Origin: Chaunax sp. Z400
Taxonomy: Eukaryota; Chordata; Actinopteri; Lophiiformes; Chaunacidae
Direction of reading: 5' to 3'
DNA length: 64,000 bases
Assembly (NCBI GenBank): GCA_037577475.1
Contig: CM075187.1
Span: 19,188,810-19,252,809, forward strand
The position numbers and the translations under genes are program-made. Positions 1 through 12,640 of this stretch are shown here, piece after piece; positions within the stretch are counted from its first letter, which is position 1; the number at the start of each line of letters is the position of its first letter. Under the pieces are notes generated by a model. The model was not told the origin of the DNA. It saw only the letters and a program-made list of their open reading frames with translations, and did not search any database.

Positions 1-590
1 CTCTCTTGACTGCACCTTGCATCATCAGAGACTCTATCATGAGCCGTCCTCCTCTCAACCCATGTTGAGACACATCTCTGGGTGCGGCTGCTCCTGCATG
101 AGGTGGATGGATGCACATCTTTTCCGGAACCTCTTTCCTGTTTGGCCAAAGTTTGTTTCACCATCAGCAATTTCTCTTTTAATCCCTGGCCTGATGCAAC
201 ATTGGTTTGGCTGCTGTTGAAGTGATGTTCTGCTGACATTGTGATGGAAGGGCTTGGTGGGGTTGCTTCTCACAGCAGTGCTAGCCAAAATGCAATTAGT
301 TTGATTAGGGCTACTGCTGGATATGGATGGGCCTAAATCTTTCTGTAATTTGATAAATAAAAGGTTAAATGGTTGAAAAAAGAAACACAAACGTACATCA
401 AAGTCATCCAACAGGTTCTAATTTCCTAAAATGTCCTTTGTAAACTTGCTGACAATGGTGAGAGGTTTCATCCATTGTCCCATCATCATTTACTTTATAT
501 CAAAATCACGTGTTTTTCAGTCAATGTGAATGTTTATTTTTCATATTTCAAGGCTTTCATTCACATCCAAAGCATCTCTCTTTTAACAAA
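1..590. other. No gene recognised
   Basis: Two small open frames overlap antisense to each other (17-220 plus, 55-411 minus). Neither shows a domain, a splice signal or biased codon use that I can recognise. I see ordinary AT-rich sequence here and no repeat I can name. Confidence 0.5.
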
Positions 591-1165
591 TTAATTTAAA
601 GATGCATGTAATTACCAAATGTGACACATGTAAAATCACAACATCTCATGCAAAATTAACTTTTCATAGTGTTAACTTTGCATTTCAATGTGAAGCTAAA
701 ACATGCTGTTTTTTTTTACCACGTTAATTTTAAGATGCACATGTCATCTCCAGAGGTGAGGCTTTCACAGGTGTAATTTACTTGTGACTGTTTTCAACGT
801 CCTTATGGGGAAAGTTTCGCTCATAAATCACAAAAAAGAAAAAGAAAAAAAAAGGGTCTAAAAAAAAAAAAGTCCAGTTCACATGTTAGTTTATTTTATT
901 TTCACATTTTAAACTTTTAGTTTGAAATGTGAAAAGGTGGAATTTACATGTGAAGAGGAATATTTCATATGATTTCATTTTCCATGATTTGTTTCCACAT
1001 CTGGAAATTTAAATCCCCAACTGAAAAAAAATGAAAAAGAAATCACATATAATTCACATGTGGAGATGTGCATTTCACGTGTGGGACCTTTCATTCAAAC
1101 AAAATTGTATGTGAAAATAGCCAATCATGTAAAATATTCTATTCACATGTGAAATGAGAAATTTC
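590..1165. repeat. Cluster of degenerate TTCACATGTGAA motifs
   Basis: Variants of the palindrome TTCACATGTGAA and its half-sites (CACATGTGAA, TTTCATATG, TTCACATG) recur many times at irregular spacing in AT-rich sequence, for example near 890, 950, 1060, 1080 and 1145. The motif is self-complementary, so orientation cannot be assigned. It looks like a decayed tandem array or the inside of a non-autonomous DNA transposon. I see no clear period, terminal inverted repeats or target duplication. Confidence 0.6.
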
Positions 1166-1567
1166 ATATGTGACGTTTTAGCTAGGAAATAGTAAAGCTT
1201 GTCCAAATTAAACTTCTGTGTGGGTGTGTATTTTCTCTCTCTCTGTCTTAAACCCTCTGCTAATTCAAACAGAATTGTCTAATGCTGGTGCCTCTTTTAA
1301 ATGTCTATGTTTAGAACTCTTCACACTTTGAAGCGTGTCTTTGCAGCCCAAAGTTTCCCACAGTTTTAAAGGATTCAGTGATATCACAGCTCACTTTTAC
1401 AGTTCTCAAATTTCACAAGGTACAGATCTTGTCAAATAAACCACGTGATTTCATGAGCAGTTACTGAAGAGGACAAAAACAGTAGATCGTGCAATAACTT
1501 GAGACAAGGGAGGGGAAGAATCTGTGGTCTCTGTCATCATATATATAAGTATAAAACATTCTTTCCA

Positions 1568-1645
1568 CATCACCCCGGGCTCAAACTCACAACCTTAGAC
1601 ACCAAAGGCCCATCATGATGTTAGCGAGCTATCTGCCCGGTGACA
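1568..1645 (-). repeat. tRNA-like SINE head
   Basis: Read on the minus strand, the segment has a box B-like stretch GAGTTTGAGCCC and, about 45 bases upstream, a box A-like TAGCTCGCTAAC. That spacing is the one between RNA polymerase III promoter boxes in tRNAs. The surrounding sequence does not fold into a clean cloverleaf that I can see, so this is more likely the head of a tRNA-derived SINE than a functional tRNA gene. The SINE body downstream was not delimited. Confidence 0.45.
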
Positions 1646-1967
1646 AACCATAGATGGCCTCAGACTATAAGGCAATAACCAGGGTGGCAGTACAGGCAGA
1701 TTTCAATCTATTGTCAAATATTCATTTATACTTATGCTTCATCTAGTTACCATAGAGATGTCTGTAATTTATTTTCAGAAACACTGATTGCTCCATAAGT
1801 GGAAAACTGGTGTTTAAAGATACTGTTTCCCATTGACTGCAAGCGATTCAAGAGGATAAAATTCAAAATATCGTTTACTATGTGTCTGCCTGTCTGTTTG
1901 CATCCTCCCAGGCTCAGGCCTCCTGATACTGAGTCACATTTAACCCCCTCCTCTCAATAACCGCTTA

Positions 1968-1968
<1 letters not shown>

Positions 1969-2028
<60 letters not shown>

Positions 2029-2042
2029 TGTGTGTGTGTGTG
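1969..2042. repeat. (TG)n microsatellite
   Basis: This is a run of about 37 TG units with one TA interruption near 2021. The minus-strand open frame across it encodes a Thr-His run and is an artefact of the repeat. Confidence 0.98.
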
Positions 2043-2212
2043 CATGCTTGCGTTGGCTGTCAGAGGGAAGCAAAGTGTGTGTTTTTAAATAAATTTTAGG
2101 CTGGGGTGACTCAAGATTTTGCACTTTTAAAGGGTGCCATAACTGAAAAAAGGTTGAGAAATACTGCATTAGTGTGTCAGTGTTAACAATCTAACATGTA
2201 TAACATCCATGG

Positions 2213-2584
2213 TGTCACAGCCCAGGCTCATTGAGCTATAGACAAATAGGGAGACCACACAAGATTCAAAGTAATTTAAAGAAGTGTTTATTTTAAAGTA
2301 AGTCAAAATCACATAATGCATTAATCTGCAACATGTATGTCAGTAATGAGTGCTGTGTTGGTTGTGTGAGTGATAGACGCAAAAACAAAGAACAAACAAA
2401 CCCAACATGATGTTGCTGTCAGGAGAGAGAGAGAGAAAGACACAATGCAGCCAGCTTATATAACCTACTGTAGGTCCAATAGGCCCAGGTGCAAGACGTC
2501 AAGCTTAGCAGCTCAGTCAATAATGTGAACAGATACCAAAAAACACACAACAAATTACAAGCAGTGGGGGAGACGGTCGTCACA
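2213..2584 (-). mobile_element. Solo LTR with target-site duplication
   Basis: This 372-bp element begins TGTCACAGCC and ends GGTCGTCACA on the plus strand, so it has the TG...CA termini of a long terminal repeat. It is flanked on both sides by ATGG (2209-2212 and 2585-2588), a 4-bp target-site duplication. Read on the minus strand it carries a TATA-box-like TTATATAA (plus positions 2456-2463) and, downstream, a polyadenylation signal AATAAA (2287-2292), in the order expected for an LTR. No gag or pol sequence adjoins it, so it is a solo LTR left by recombination between two LTRs. Whether it is Ty3/Gypsy or an endogenous retrovirus cannot be decided from the LTR alone. Confidence 0.82.
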
Positions 2585-2588
2585 ATGG

Positions 2589-5500
2589 GATACATTTTTC
2601 TGCATCATGAGTTCTTCCCCTTTAGTGTTAAATTTTTCTTGAGGTTTACTTGCATCGCATAGAAATCTGACAAAGAAAATCTAATCCAATATTATGTATG
2701 CTTTTCATTTAGCTATTGTGGTGTTGCCACTTCACAACTGAAAAACAGCCCTGTGATTCCTTTATTCACTTTATGAAAAACCCAGCAAGGTGTAACCCCC
2801 CCACTGCCTGTTCTGAAACATCATTCAACGCCTGTCAGGGTCATAAAATTGTGGCGCTAACATTCTGCTGTCCACTGTCCACCTCTCATCTCTGTATGAG
2901 TGACCAAAGCAGTCACATCCAATACATAGTAATGTAGTTTTAGATGAGCAAAAAGCAAAGCAACAATCCCCAAGAGGGAGTTTTCCCACAGTTATTATTG
3001 GAACTAGCGGCTACAAGGTGTAAACAAGTGCAGTGCCCTCACGGGCATCATATTTTACACACCGTGGAAGGTAAGAAACTATAAGAAAAAAAGAAAGTAG
3101 AAACGGAGTTCAGTGGATATCACTACATTCAGCATGGCCTCGAATTCCAGTTTGCAGACATGCTTTAGTTTATTGGAATTATTAGCATGTCTTAAACCAA
3201 TCAGCCTCTCTCGCTATAATTACCCAAAGAAGTGTTGGAAGACAAGATAGTTTGTGACACAGAATAACATCATCTTGACAACAGGGCGGATGATAAAGGG
3301 TTTATGAATCAAAATGAAAAAACATCAAGAGAATTCATTTAGTTACCATCACTAATGCCTGTGTGACATTTTGTGGCATTCCATTTAAATTGCTAATCAG
3401 AATGAGACACACGAGGAGACAACAAGAAGCTTTTATGACAAACCATCTAATACGACCTTTCCTTGCTTCAAGGTACTTAAGTGTTTGAACACCTCTTCCC
3501 TTATCATAGCTATTGTCTGGATCTCAATTTATTTTTGACACAGATGAGTCCGGTTTTATTTTTTATTTTCTTACCATACAACAACCTCTGTAAACTGAGC
3601 AAAAATAAATAGTGATTTTGAGGTTTCAACAAAGACCACATCTCTAATACTCTCTCAGCTCTGATCAACAACCTTCACACTGACATTGGTGCCCAGTTGA
3701 AAAAGAAATCATTCCTCTACTGATAAGATCTGTTCTGATAAAAGAAAGATATCAAGTGAGGCATCTCAATCACTCCCCAGAATGTCCCTGAAGGAATCAA
3801 ACATTTCTTCCTTTGTCACCTCTCTAACTTTTCAGCAAAGCTTTCTGCATATTTTATTAGTGTTTGGAGATAAAGGAAACATGGGAAAACGTCAGAGGGG
3901 GCTTTGATGGATTGAAAGATGGAGCAAGCGATTGTCTGTAAATAGCTATTCACAATAAGTTTGTCATGCAATGTCTGCATTCATGGAGCTGCTCAAGGTG
4001 CTCCATCACCACAGGAGAGGCGCCTGCCTTGAAAAGACTGAAGATTGCGTCTTACCTTGTGGGCGGCAAATGGAAGATGTTGCCTACATACAATTCATCG
4101 CTCCATCAAGAGGCTCCTCCATTCTCTGAGCTTTGTCCGAGGTGGATATCAGTATGTGTTCACCGCAAGTCTGCGCTGGTGTAGCTTAGCACAAAGAATG
4201 AATGTGGGCAGGAAGAGGTAATATAGCTCTTCTAAAAAGTAGCAAACGTTATTCATCAGTGTCTCTACAGCCTATGTAATAGTTATCAGTTGTCTCATCT
4301 AACTCTGTGCAAGCAAATAAATCAGCATAATTCTCAAAATGTCAACCTAGGCCTTTAAAAACATAGCAAAATCATTGAAAGTGAAATTTATTTAATCACA
4401 ACTGGCCTGTCTCAATGTGTTTAGCTATATATCCATCAAGTCTATGGAGATACATAATATATTAATAAAATAAAGACAAATAGAATTATGTAGGTGAGTC
4501 AGAACAACAGTTCAGAATACAGCCTGACATTGTGCCGTACATTTTCTGCAAATTTCTCTGTGCGATGTACAGGGTTTAGTCAAAACAGACAAACAACAGC
4601 ACCAACAAAAACCCTTAAAAGTTGATTCTTTTCCCCCTCTAGATTGCTCTCCAATTCATTACAAAAGAAGTTTCCTGGACGTCAGCTGAGTAAAAGTGTT
4701 GTGACCAAATTCAAAGTGCAAAAAAAGCACCAAATATGTCTTAAGATTTGAATGCACTGAAACGACTAGTACAATTAATGTTTCTGCAATACAGCCGCCA
4801 GAGAAACTGACACGTCTAATATTGGACTTTATTGTGAATACTAATCAACTGCAGCCCCAGCAACTGAGGAGTAGATTAAAAAAAATGAATAGGATGAATG
4901 TCATCTAATGATAACCTTCAGCTTTACCTCAGCAGCACGCCATGTTTAAAATGAGAGTGGTTGTGTCAGACTGACACTCCTAAGGACGAGGCAGAAGCTT
5001 GTTATTTAGAATCTATTCACCCTCTTTGTTTCTGTCTTTCTCCCTGTTGTTGTCGTGGTGATGAGAGGTGTCACTCTGACATACCAATGATCTCACACAG
5101 CAGTGGCTTCAGAACTCGGTGAACTTCACACTGCGTTACACATTCATGATCTCAGATCAATAATTAGCTGCTCACTGGACATTTAGAAGCTCTGGTATTG
5201 AAATGAAGCCAGCACAGATCCTTTCACAACTCTTAATGCTGAATCTGTTGGGAATATGGTTACTCGCTTTCTCGTCAAAGTAGCTGAGAGCATGTTGGAA
5301 GCGTGCAGGCAAATTTTACAACATTTTAGCAGTAAAGGCTTTGTAAGGGATATGGTTGTTAGATAGAAATCATCCAGAATCAGTTAACTTATAGTGTATG
5401 GAGGGCTCATATAGAAACTGCTCTGACAACACCGTGGATAATCGTAGTATAATGAACTAATGACCCTTCACTTCCCTCGATGTACCCAGAATGCCACATG

Positions 5501-6159
5501 CTCCCCCATGTAAATATCAAATATCATTTACCTCGACTGAGATTGAGACATTTTCTCCTCTTTATTGAGGTGGGGGGAAAAAAGGAATATGGACGTGATT
5601 AAAGCCCATTGATTTTGAGATGTCTTCACCAGGCATTAAGGAGAACTCTGAGTGCTTGCTGATGCCTCATTTGGAGTGGAGAGGAGGGGATAATGGATCC
5701 CATCTCGCTCTTCCTGCGTTCTTTATGATTCGTGACAGTCGGGATGTCATCGGTTTGATGGCAATGGTGTGGGTCAGTTGTGACTCCTCCATCCCGACTT
5801 TAATTGCTGCCGCCATAGGACCCTTTTCAGGGTTGCATGTTTGCTGTCAGCACAGCCAGTAAACAGTTAACAAAAGCACATTGTTTCCAGAGAGTCTAAT
5901 AAAAAGAGAAATGTGCTAGACTTTGATATGATACCTCTGCTTCCATTAGCTTTATTAGAGCTGAGTCCAAAATGACTTCCAATTAGAGTTTCCTAGACAA
6001 CATACTGGCAGTGCATAATAATACAAATCTTCGTCTCTCCACCTCTCCTTTTGCACCCACTGTTTTCGCACTTGTCAGAAAATTGTTTTGCCTCTCCCCT
6101 GACCATTCAGAGGTAATTTTGTTTGCAGCTATTCGTGGGCTATTTGGAAAGACTTTTTT
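2589..6159. other. No gene recognised
   Basis: This is about 3.5 kb of ordinary AT-rich sequence with short chance open frames (2716-2937, 3966-4184 and 5620-5862 plus) in which I recognise no domain. The segment 5600-5860 is less AT-rich than its surroundings and could be a conserved non-coding element, but this is a guess from composition. Confidence 0.45.
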
Positions 6160-6178
6160 TGTGTGTGTGTGTGTGTGT
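6160..6178. repeat. Short (TG)n microsatellite
   Basis: About nine uninterrupted GT units follow a T run. Small open frames on both strands cross it and are not supported as genes. Confidence 0.95.
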
Positions 6179-6263
6179 TCTTGTATATGCTGGACTCTCA
6201 AACAGAAAAATCTATATAATTGAAGATTTTTTGTCTTGTAGCGCACTTTGCCTCAGTTAGTGA

Positions 6264-6275
6264 GGGGGGGGGGGG
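6264..6275. repeat. Homopolymer run of 12 G
   Basis: Twelve consecutive G residues lie in AT-rich surroundings. Runs like this are prone to sequencing or assembly length errors. Confidence 0.9.
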
Positions 6276-6279
6276 ATGT

Positions 6280-7020
6280 TATTTCCGACATTGTTGCTGA
6301 AAGATGATTTCTCCTGTGAAGTCAGTGTGGAGATGAAAAGCAGCAAGATATCTCATGAACCACGCATCTGGTTGCCAGCATGCTGAGCAAGAGACGCCAC
6401 ATCCCATGGAATAAAACATCTGTTTCCATAGGGTCCAATTACAGCAACATCACACCTCAGAATACATCAGCAGTTCAGAATACAGTTCAGGCGTCATAGA
6501 GGATGCATGTTGATGACTCCACGTCCCATCTGCAATGGTTTGAGTTATGGCAAAGGAAAATGTCCGATTAATTGGAGAGTGAAATGCAAACACGTAACCT
6601 CTCACAGTGGAAGCACATCAGGCTGCAATGCTCTATCTGCAAATTCTCTGAGGATTCCAACACAGGTTCCAGCCTTAAGTTCTCTATTTGAAGAGTTTAC
6701 TGTTGTCTAGACAACTTTACACAACACATGACGGTGTATTTAGCTCAGCACTGAGAGATGCAACAGGCACCATTATGTGTTATTAAAAAAACAAAGTGGT
6801 ACAGCAAGTTAGTAGTTGTTCCCTGCTAAGGAGACTGCAAAGGAAACCTTCGAGAGCAAAAACTCTTTATGTCAGTTTATAGGGAACTGTCAACTGATCA
6901 GTGGATAATCATGGAACAATGTCTTCACTGGAAGTTGACAAGCAACATTACCCATGAGTCACTGCACTCAAACAGTATAGCTATGATGAAGAAATCTACA
7001 CATGTACAGTATGTCTGTAT
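6280..7020. other. No gene recognised
   Basis: Only short chance open frames are present, such as 6507-6710 plus. No repeat or motif was recognised up to the start of the LTR at 7026. Confidence 0.45.
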
Positions 7021-7025
7021 CATTA

Positions 7026-7620
7026 TGTCATGGTTCTGTAGTTTGGTTGCCTGTTTCCTGTTTTATTTTGAATGTCTGCTTTCCATGTTCTGTGTTTTTG
7101 CTTTGCATGTCCTGTCTTATTGTCTTATGATTTGTTTTACCCTTTTGGCTCCTCTTTCTGTGTTTTATCCATCTGTGTTTTTAGTTCCAGTTTGTTCCCT
7201 TTCCCCGTGTTTGTTTGCTCTGTCGTGTTAGTTTATCCTTCATGTTTTCCCCTTTAAGGTTTCCCTTCTCTGCATTTTCCCTCCAGTGTGTGATTGTCTG
7301 ATCATCTCCACCAGTGTTGATTGTCTCCTCCTCCCTGTGTTACCTGTGTATCATTCCCTCATTACCCTAGTGTATTTAGTCTGTGTGATTCCCTCTGTGA
7401 GTTGTCAGTTCGTCGTCAATGTTGCGTTAATGCCACGTCTGCGTTTCCTCTCATTGATCTCCTGCTTCCCTCATGTTCCCAGTGTTCCATGTAAGTTCAG
7501 TCCTTGGTTTTTGTATTTAGCATTTTTGGATTCTTGTGTTTGGTTTGTTATTAATTAAATCCCTGAACTGCTACGGGTCTCTTTTCTGCATTTGGGTCCT
7601 GTATTGTACCACACGTGACA
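7026..7620 (+). mobile_element. Solo LTR (family A) with 5-bp target duplication
   Basis: This 595-bp element starts TGTCATGG and ends CGTGACA, giving short inverted TGTCA...TGACA termini. It is flanked by CATTA on both sides (7021-7025 and 7621-7625), a 5-bp target-site duplication. The plus strand is strikingly pyrimidine- and GT-rich, which produces three long overlapping Cys/Phe/Leu-rich open frames that are compositional artefacts. Near the 3' end it reads ATTAAATCCCTGAACTG and then CTGCATTTGGGTCC, the part shared with the copy at 25.3 kb. No internal retrotransposon sequence adjoins it. The termini and target duplication support an LTR origin; the superfamily is not determined. Confidence 0.8.
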
Positions 7621-7878
7621 CATTATTGCTGTAAACAACAATGCTCAAATGAAATTTAGTATTTGTATTTATTTATATATGTTTTAATATTTCTCTAATA
7701 TCTCCCAGGAAACAAGCTATATTCAAATTCAAATATTACATAATAATAATCTTTCTTTTAGGAATTTTTAATGATTTTCCAGCAACAGATAGGTAGTCAG
7801 TGCTTAGAACCTTCAATACCAGGCTTTTGTTATCAAGTGCTTTATAGCCTATCTTAGTTGAAAATGGCTTCCTAATTT

Positions 7879-7879
7879 A

Positions 7880-7914
<35 letters not shown>

Positions 7915-7920
7915 TAATAA
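7879..7920. repeat. (AAT)n microsatellite
   Basis: About 14 ATA/AAT units with one G interruption near the right end. Confidence 0.97.
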
Positions 7921-7929
7921 TTTCAACAC

Positions 7930-10900
7930 ACACTTTCTACTCTGACAAGACTAGGTTACTCACTATCTATAACGCTGGACATTCTGTTAGAGACGTCAGA
8001 GATGAGGTGGAAGTTCCATTTTAGAAAGAATAATAAATTACATTATGCTGGATAATTTTAACCATGCTATTCAATTTGATCAAACTGTTGTTGTACAAAA
8101 TAAATGTCGTCCATTCTTTTTAATATGTACATAATGGTCATAGGACAGAAATATTTGCCACTAGACCCCAGATAGCTGCAGGCATTAAGATTATAAGATT
8201 CTAACCGCTGTGGCATTAGGAACCTTAGCCAGAGGCTTTCTGCAGAGGCCCGATTAACTGAAACAATATTTAATGATGCTGGTCTGTAATGATGGTTGGC
8301 ATGAAATGATGCTATTTGTATGCACTGGGATCACTTACTGTGGGTTTATAGCATAAAATATCAGGAATATTTCTCTCCTTGAAATTTCTGACTACTGCAA
8401 GACAGGGAGACATAACGGAGATGAATTTGAGGAGAGATACATTAGATACATGTACAAAGATACATTTGGATGTAGGAGATGAGGATGAGATTAAAAACAG
8501 CTGCTGCTGGCTGGTAAGGTAATGACACATATAACATCTATAAATGTCTCATACGACTACAATGTATTTCTGTATAAAACATCAAATTAAAGCTAAAATT
8601 TGGATGTATTCTGTCAGATAATGACTGTTTCACATCATTGCTTTCTATATAGAAATGTCTACCTGGATGAAAATTTTCAGTACCTAGCTATGGAAACTTC
8701 CTTCCTTCCAAACAGTGTAGATTAGCTGGCACAAAGCCCAAATGCAACTGTTGAATGATTTCATGTATTACAATTTGCTGTCAAGATAAGACAGGTGGTT
8801 CGCAAACCTGACTTAAATCAAAGTTAATATACAACAGCTCGTTCTTATACACATATGCTATGTCATGACCCTCTGCATCTCATCCACACACACAAGTTTA
8901 GACAGAATATCTACTTTGTTTAGGTTCAGGGAAAGATCAGTGAGGTTTGGGTTAACATGAGACATGAACCATTGAGGAAAGCAGTGTTGTGACCTTCCAC
9001 TCAGTTAAACTACATTGTCATGTGCTGTTGCTCTGATCATGTCAAACTGACACAGATGAGTTTGCTCTCATACACATACAAAGGTAGCTTCTGCTTCTGC
9101 ATGAGATGGTGAGGGGCATGATGACAAATGGGAAGTAAGACGCCCTGTAATTAATTGAATTTGACTGTTAAAACTGTTGAAAAGCTGGAGGAATCATTTG
9201 TATGGCAACAATTGAGGTTCAAGTACAAAAAGGAATTTAGTAAATGTTGGCACTTGAACAAGGTGAAATGGAAACGCATAAGAGATCTGAATGGGCTGCT
9301 ATTATGTCGTCTTCCCCACTTTACTACGATGGTGGAGGAACATGTGGTTGCAAACAATAGCTCACCTGAGCAGCTGTGGCTGTTCTCCAGAGGATGGAGG
9401 TGTACAGATCAGCCTTAAGACATTCATAATTTGTATTTACAGTAAGGCTAACTCAGCTGGCGTTTACTGTATTAAATTTGATAATTATGCAGTGATAATT
9501 GGTTTGATCCATGAATGTGTGGATGACTTTAAGTGGTGTGAAGCAGGTTTTCTCCAACTAGATACCACAAAAAACAAGAAAAATCTAATGAATGATTGAA
9601 CGCCTTCATGAAAACTAATTGACTGGAGTAGTTCAGAGATATGTGAAGATTTCTAGGGAAACACACACGGCAGAGAAATTCAGCGTCGTATTAAGGATCA
9701 TAGACTAGACTGTAAACTTGTCACAGGCAATAAAAATAAAAACGACCATAAACAAACATGCATAAACATGCCATCCTCCTATAAATGATACAAGCTGTTA
9801 TCACGGTCACTTAACAACTTATATCATCTCTCCAGTTGGACCAGTAGTGTGACAGTGAAGGCCTATAAAGGATTCAGATATTGAGATTTCATTATACTTC
9901 AATCAGAATAGTCTTTTAGATAAACTACTCCTCCAAACTAGCAAAAACTACCCTGAAATGTGAAGGAATTCAAAATTAAACCAACATTCAATTTAATTCC
10001 TTCACGTATAAACTCATTACAAGAATTCATTTGTATCCCGTGTAGATTTATTTTACATATGGAAAGTCAAAAGGCCTCAGACACCTTTCACAAAGCAAAG
10101 AACTGTAAAGAAAAAAGAAAAAAAAGAAGCACAAACCTCAGGGAAGTCATTGTAAGCAGCGATCTGAGTCTAGGAAAAACAGAAGGTTACAAGTTACAGT
10201 TATAGTCTCCACAAGAAGTTTACAACAAACACACTTCAGTGCATGCTCCACTCAGACACACTCTCTTGTACCTTACAGCATTTGTTGTTTTCTTTCTCTA
10301 CATGTCCCATGTGAGTATGATACTGGATGTTTGTCTTGACTTTAGAGAGACTGATAGCATCACAGAGACTCAACAGAGGGCTCGCTAAACACAGCCGCAG
10401 CATTATTAGAACATTTCTCACCTATCTGTGAAAAGGAAATCCTTCGTCAGCACCATAATCCTTTTTTTTCTTCCTTATGTCCAGGATAACAGGTTAAGAT
10501 GGCTCCAAGAGAGGTGATATTAGAATAAGTGTACTGCATTACTATTATTGTTTTTCTTGGGGAGGAAAATAAGCTGTGAATTTATTGTGCATTCATAAGC
10601 ACCATTACTTTTCTTGCATCAGACAGCAGATAAAATTATATAGCTGTTGTTTGTAAACATTCTAATCTTAAATCTTCAAGTCCACTTGCTGCTGGCCACT
10701 TATCTCCAATTCCCTCTGAAGGCTTTAAAGCCCAGATTGCCAGTGAGGTGATCTCATCTCCTTCCTTATATGTTCTGGCCAATTCAGCACAAACCGGCGT
10801 TATGACGACATCACTCAGATCTGCTGTAAATGTCATGTCAACAGAGGGACACACAATAACTGAAATGAAAGGAAAATGGTTTGACATGAAAATGGAACAA

Positions 10901-12105
10901 AAAACATGTTGCCCAGGCCAATCACTCCATGTGCTCCAAGACTGTCACGATAATCAGATTTATATATGAAACAAAGAGAAATGTAAAATGTCTATTGTGT
11001 TTTCCTACATTGTTTTTCATCATTTAAGGCCTGACTGGCTCACATTTAAGTACGTGATCGTTTCATGAACTCATCCTCTACAAAGGCATAATCACACCTG
11101 ACTGGAGAGTTAGAGCCAGCCACTCCTTATCTCAACGAACCAACTCGTCATAATCACAGTGCAGAAGGTCATGGAAACACACATTCATTCCCAATTTTTG
11201 GTTCAAACTGTTCACATTTGGATGGAAACTTAGCATGGATCTGCTTCTTCGTGGCTTTTTCTTTTGCAGCAAGAGATCTGTCAATCATCCACTCACTGGT
11301 TTGAAGTGGTGCGCTATGGCAGTCAACAGTAGCTGTTTTTCTGTATTCAGTTTCAGGCTCTGGTCAGGTCCCGGTTTGGTTTTATTTCGAAAATAAGAAA
11401 CTGCTCTTTCTTGTTAAGACAACTCATCATAACAGTTAGAAAAGTTGTTTTAGCTGAGGGGGAATAAGCCAAGATAGCAGGCTAGGCTGGGGTCAGAGCT
11501 ATTTTTACAGGGCAGCAACAGAGACGACCCCCAATGCTCTGATCGATTGAAAATAAAATGTCCAAACTGATTTAGCACAGAAGATATGCAAAGGAGTGAG
11601 GATTAGGATAATGAGGAGATTAAATCAGAAAATTGTGGAGGAATAAGGAGTCGACAGCCGTCGTAGATCTTACAGAAATTATGATGTGCATCTCGGGAAG
11701 CAGTGTCAAAGCAGTGTCCCTGTCTCAGGATCACCATCTTAAACAAGACCTATTACCACAGATAAAAAGTCCTTGATTGCATGTAAAATTCTTACCTTTC
11801 AAAATGTACTTAAGTAGTGAGCAATAGTCTTGCAAGCAATAGTTAATAGTTAAAGTGAAAAATCGATTAAATAGAGCAGAAGTGAAAATTTCTCAAAAAA
11901 AGGAAGTTCCAAAAGGTCGATGCTAAGATGTGAAGTTTTTATGGGTGAGATATATTTTGTCTCAGTTTCACTGATTTCAGAACAGTTGTGGGATTAAAAG
12001 CTTGTTTAAAGGGAGTTTCATTAAACTGCAGCCATTAATCCAAAATAAAACTATCTCATAAAGTGCATTTACATCCACTTGTTTTTGCCTTGCATTTTTA
12101 ATTTA
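7930..12105. other. No gene recognised
   Basis: This is 4.2 kb of unremarkable AT-rich sequence. The longest open frames (9291-9599 plus, 9155-9418 plus, 10636-10887 minus) are about 80-100 codons, overlap one another in different frames or strands, and show no known domain or convincing splice signals. Confidence 0.45.
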
Positions 12106-12109
12106 TGCA

Positions 12110-12146
12110 AAAAAACAAAACAAACAAACAAACAAACAAAAAAAAC
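12110..12146. repeat. (AAAC)n microsatellite
   Basis: Repeated CAAA/AAAC units flanked by A runs. An AAC-rich stretch follows at 12180-12200. The 146-codon minus-strand frame at 12069-12509 crosses both and is judged non-coding. Confidence 0.93.
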
Positions 12147-12640
12147 ACCTGAGTGGAACCTCCAGAAATTCTGAAAAAACAATAACAACAACAAACAATC
12201 AAAATGACAATTTTTTTGGGCTACTTTCCTGAGGTGAAGCAGTTGGTGTAACCATGAAAGCAAGATTTGCAATGAAAACGTGACATAAAGGTGATTTGGT
12301 AGGGGATGAAACCTCTCATCAGCTCTGTTGAGAGAGACGAGGAGACTGAAACATTCCTCAAGTAATACATAAAACACATATTTCATACTTATTTCCAAAC
12401 TAATCTTGTTACAACCTTTTCTTCTGTAATGGTTTAATGGCACCAGACTGGAGAGTTGGTTCCACAAACTCTTTATCTCCAACTTTTCACATGAAACAAT
12501 CAACAACAAAAAACAAAATCTTGAAGTTGAACTGGTCCTTGATATGTTGGTGTTTTAGAGTTTTTTATCCGACATGAAACAACATTTTATGACGTAAATA
12601 AACACAAGCTTACACTCGTCAGTAAGTCGTATGTATGTTC

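Noticed and set aside
1568..1645. Functional tRNA gene on the minus strand
   Set aside because: Polymerase III boxes are present but degenerate, and I could not pair a full cloverleaf, so a SINE head is more likely.
6869..7558. Cys/Phe/Leu-rich plus-strand frames that look like membrane proteins
   Set aside because: They fall largely within the 7026-7620 LTR, whose T/C/G bias produces hydrophobic codons in all three frames.
12069..12509. 146-codon minus-strand frame with hydrophobic stretches
   Set aside because: It crosses AAAC and AAC simple repeats, and its hydrophobicity comes from them. No known domain.
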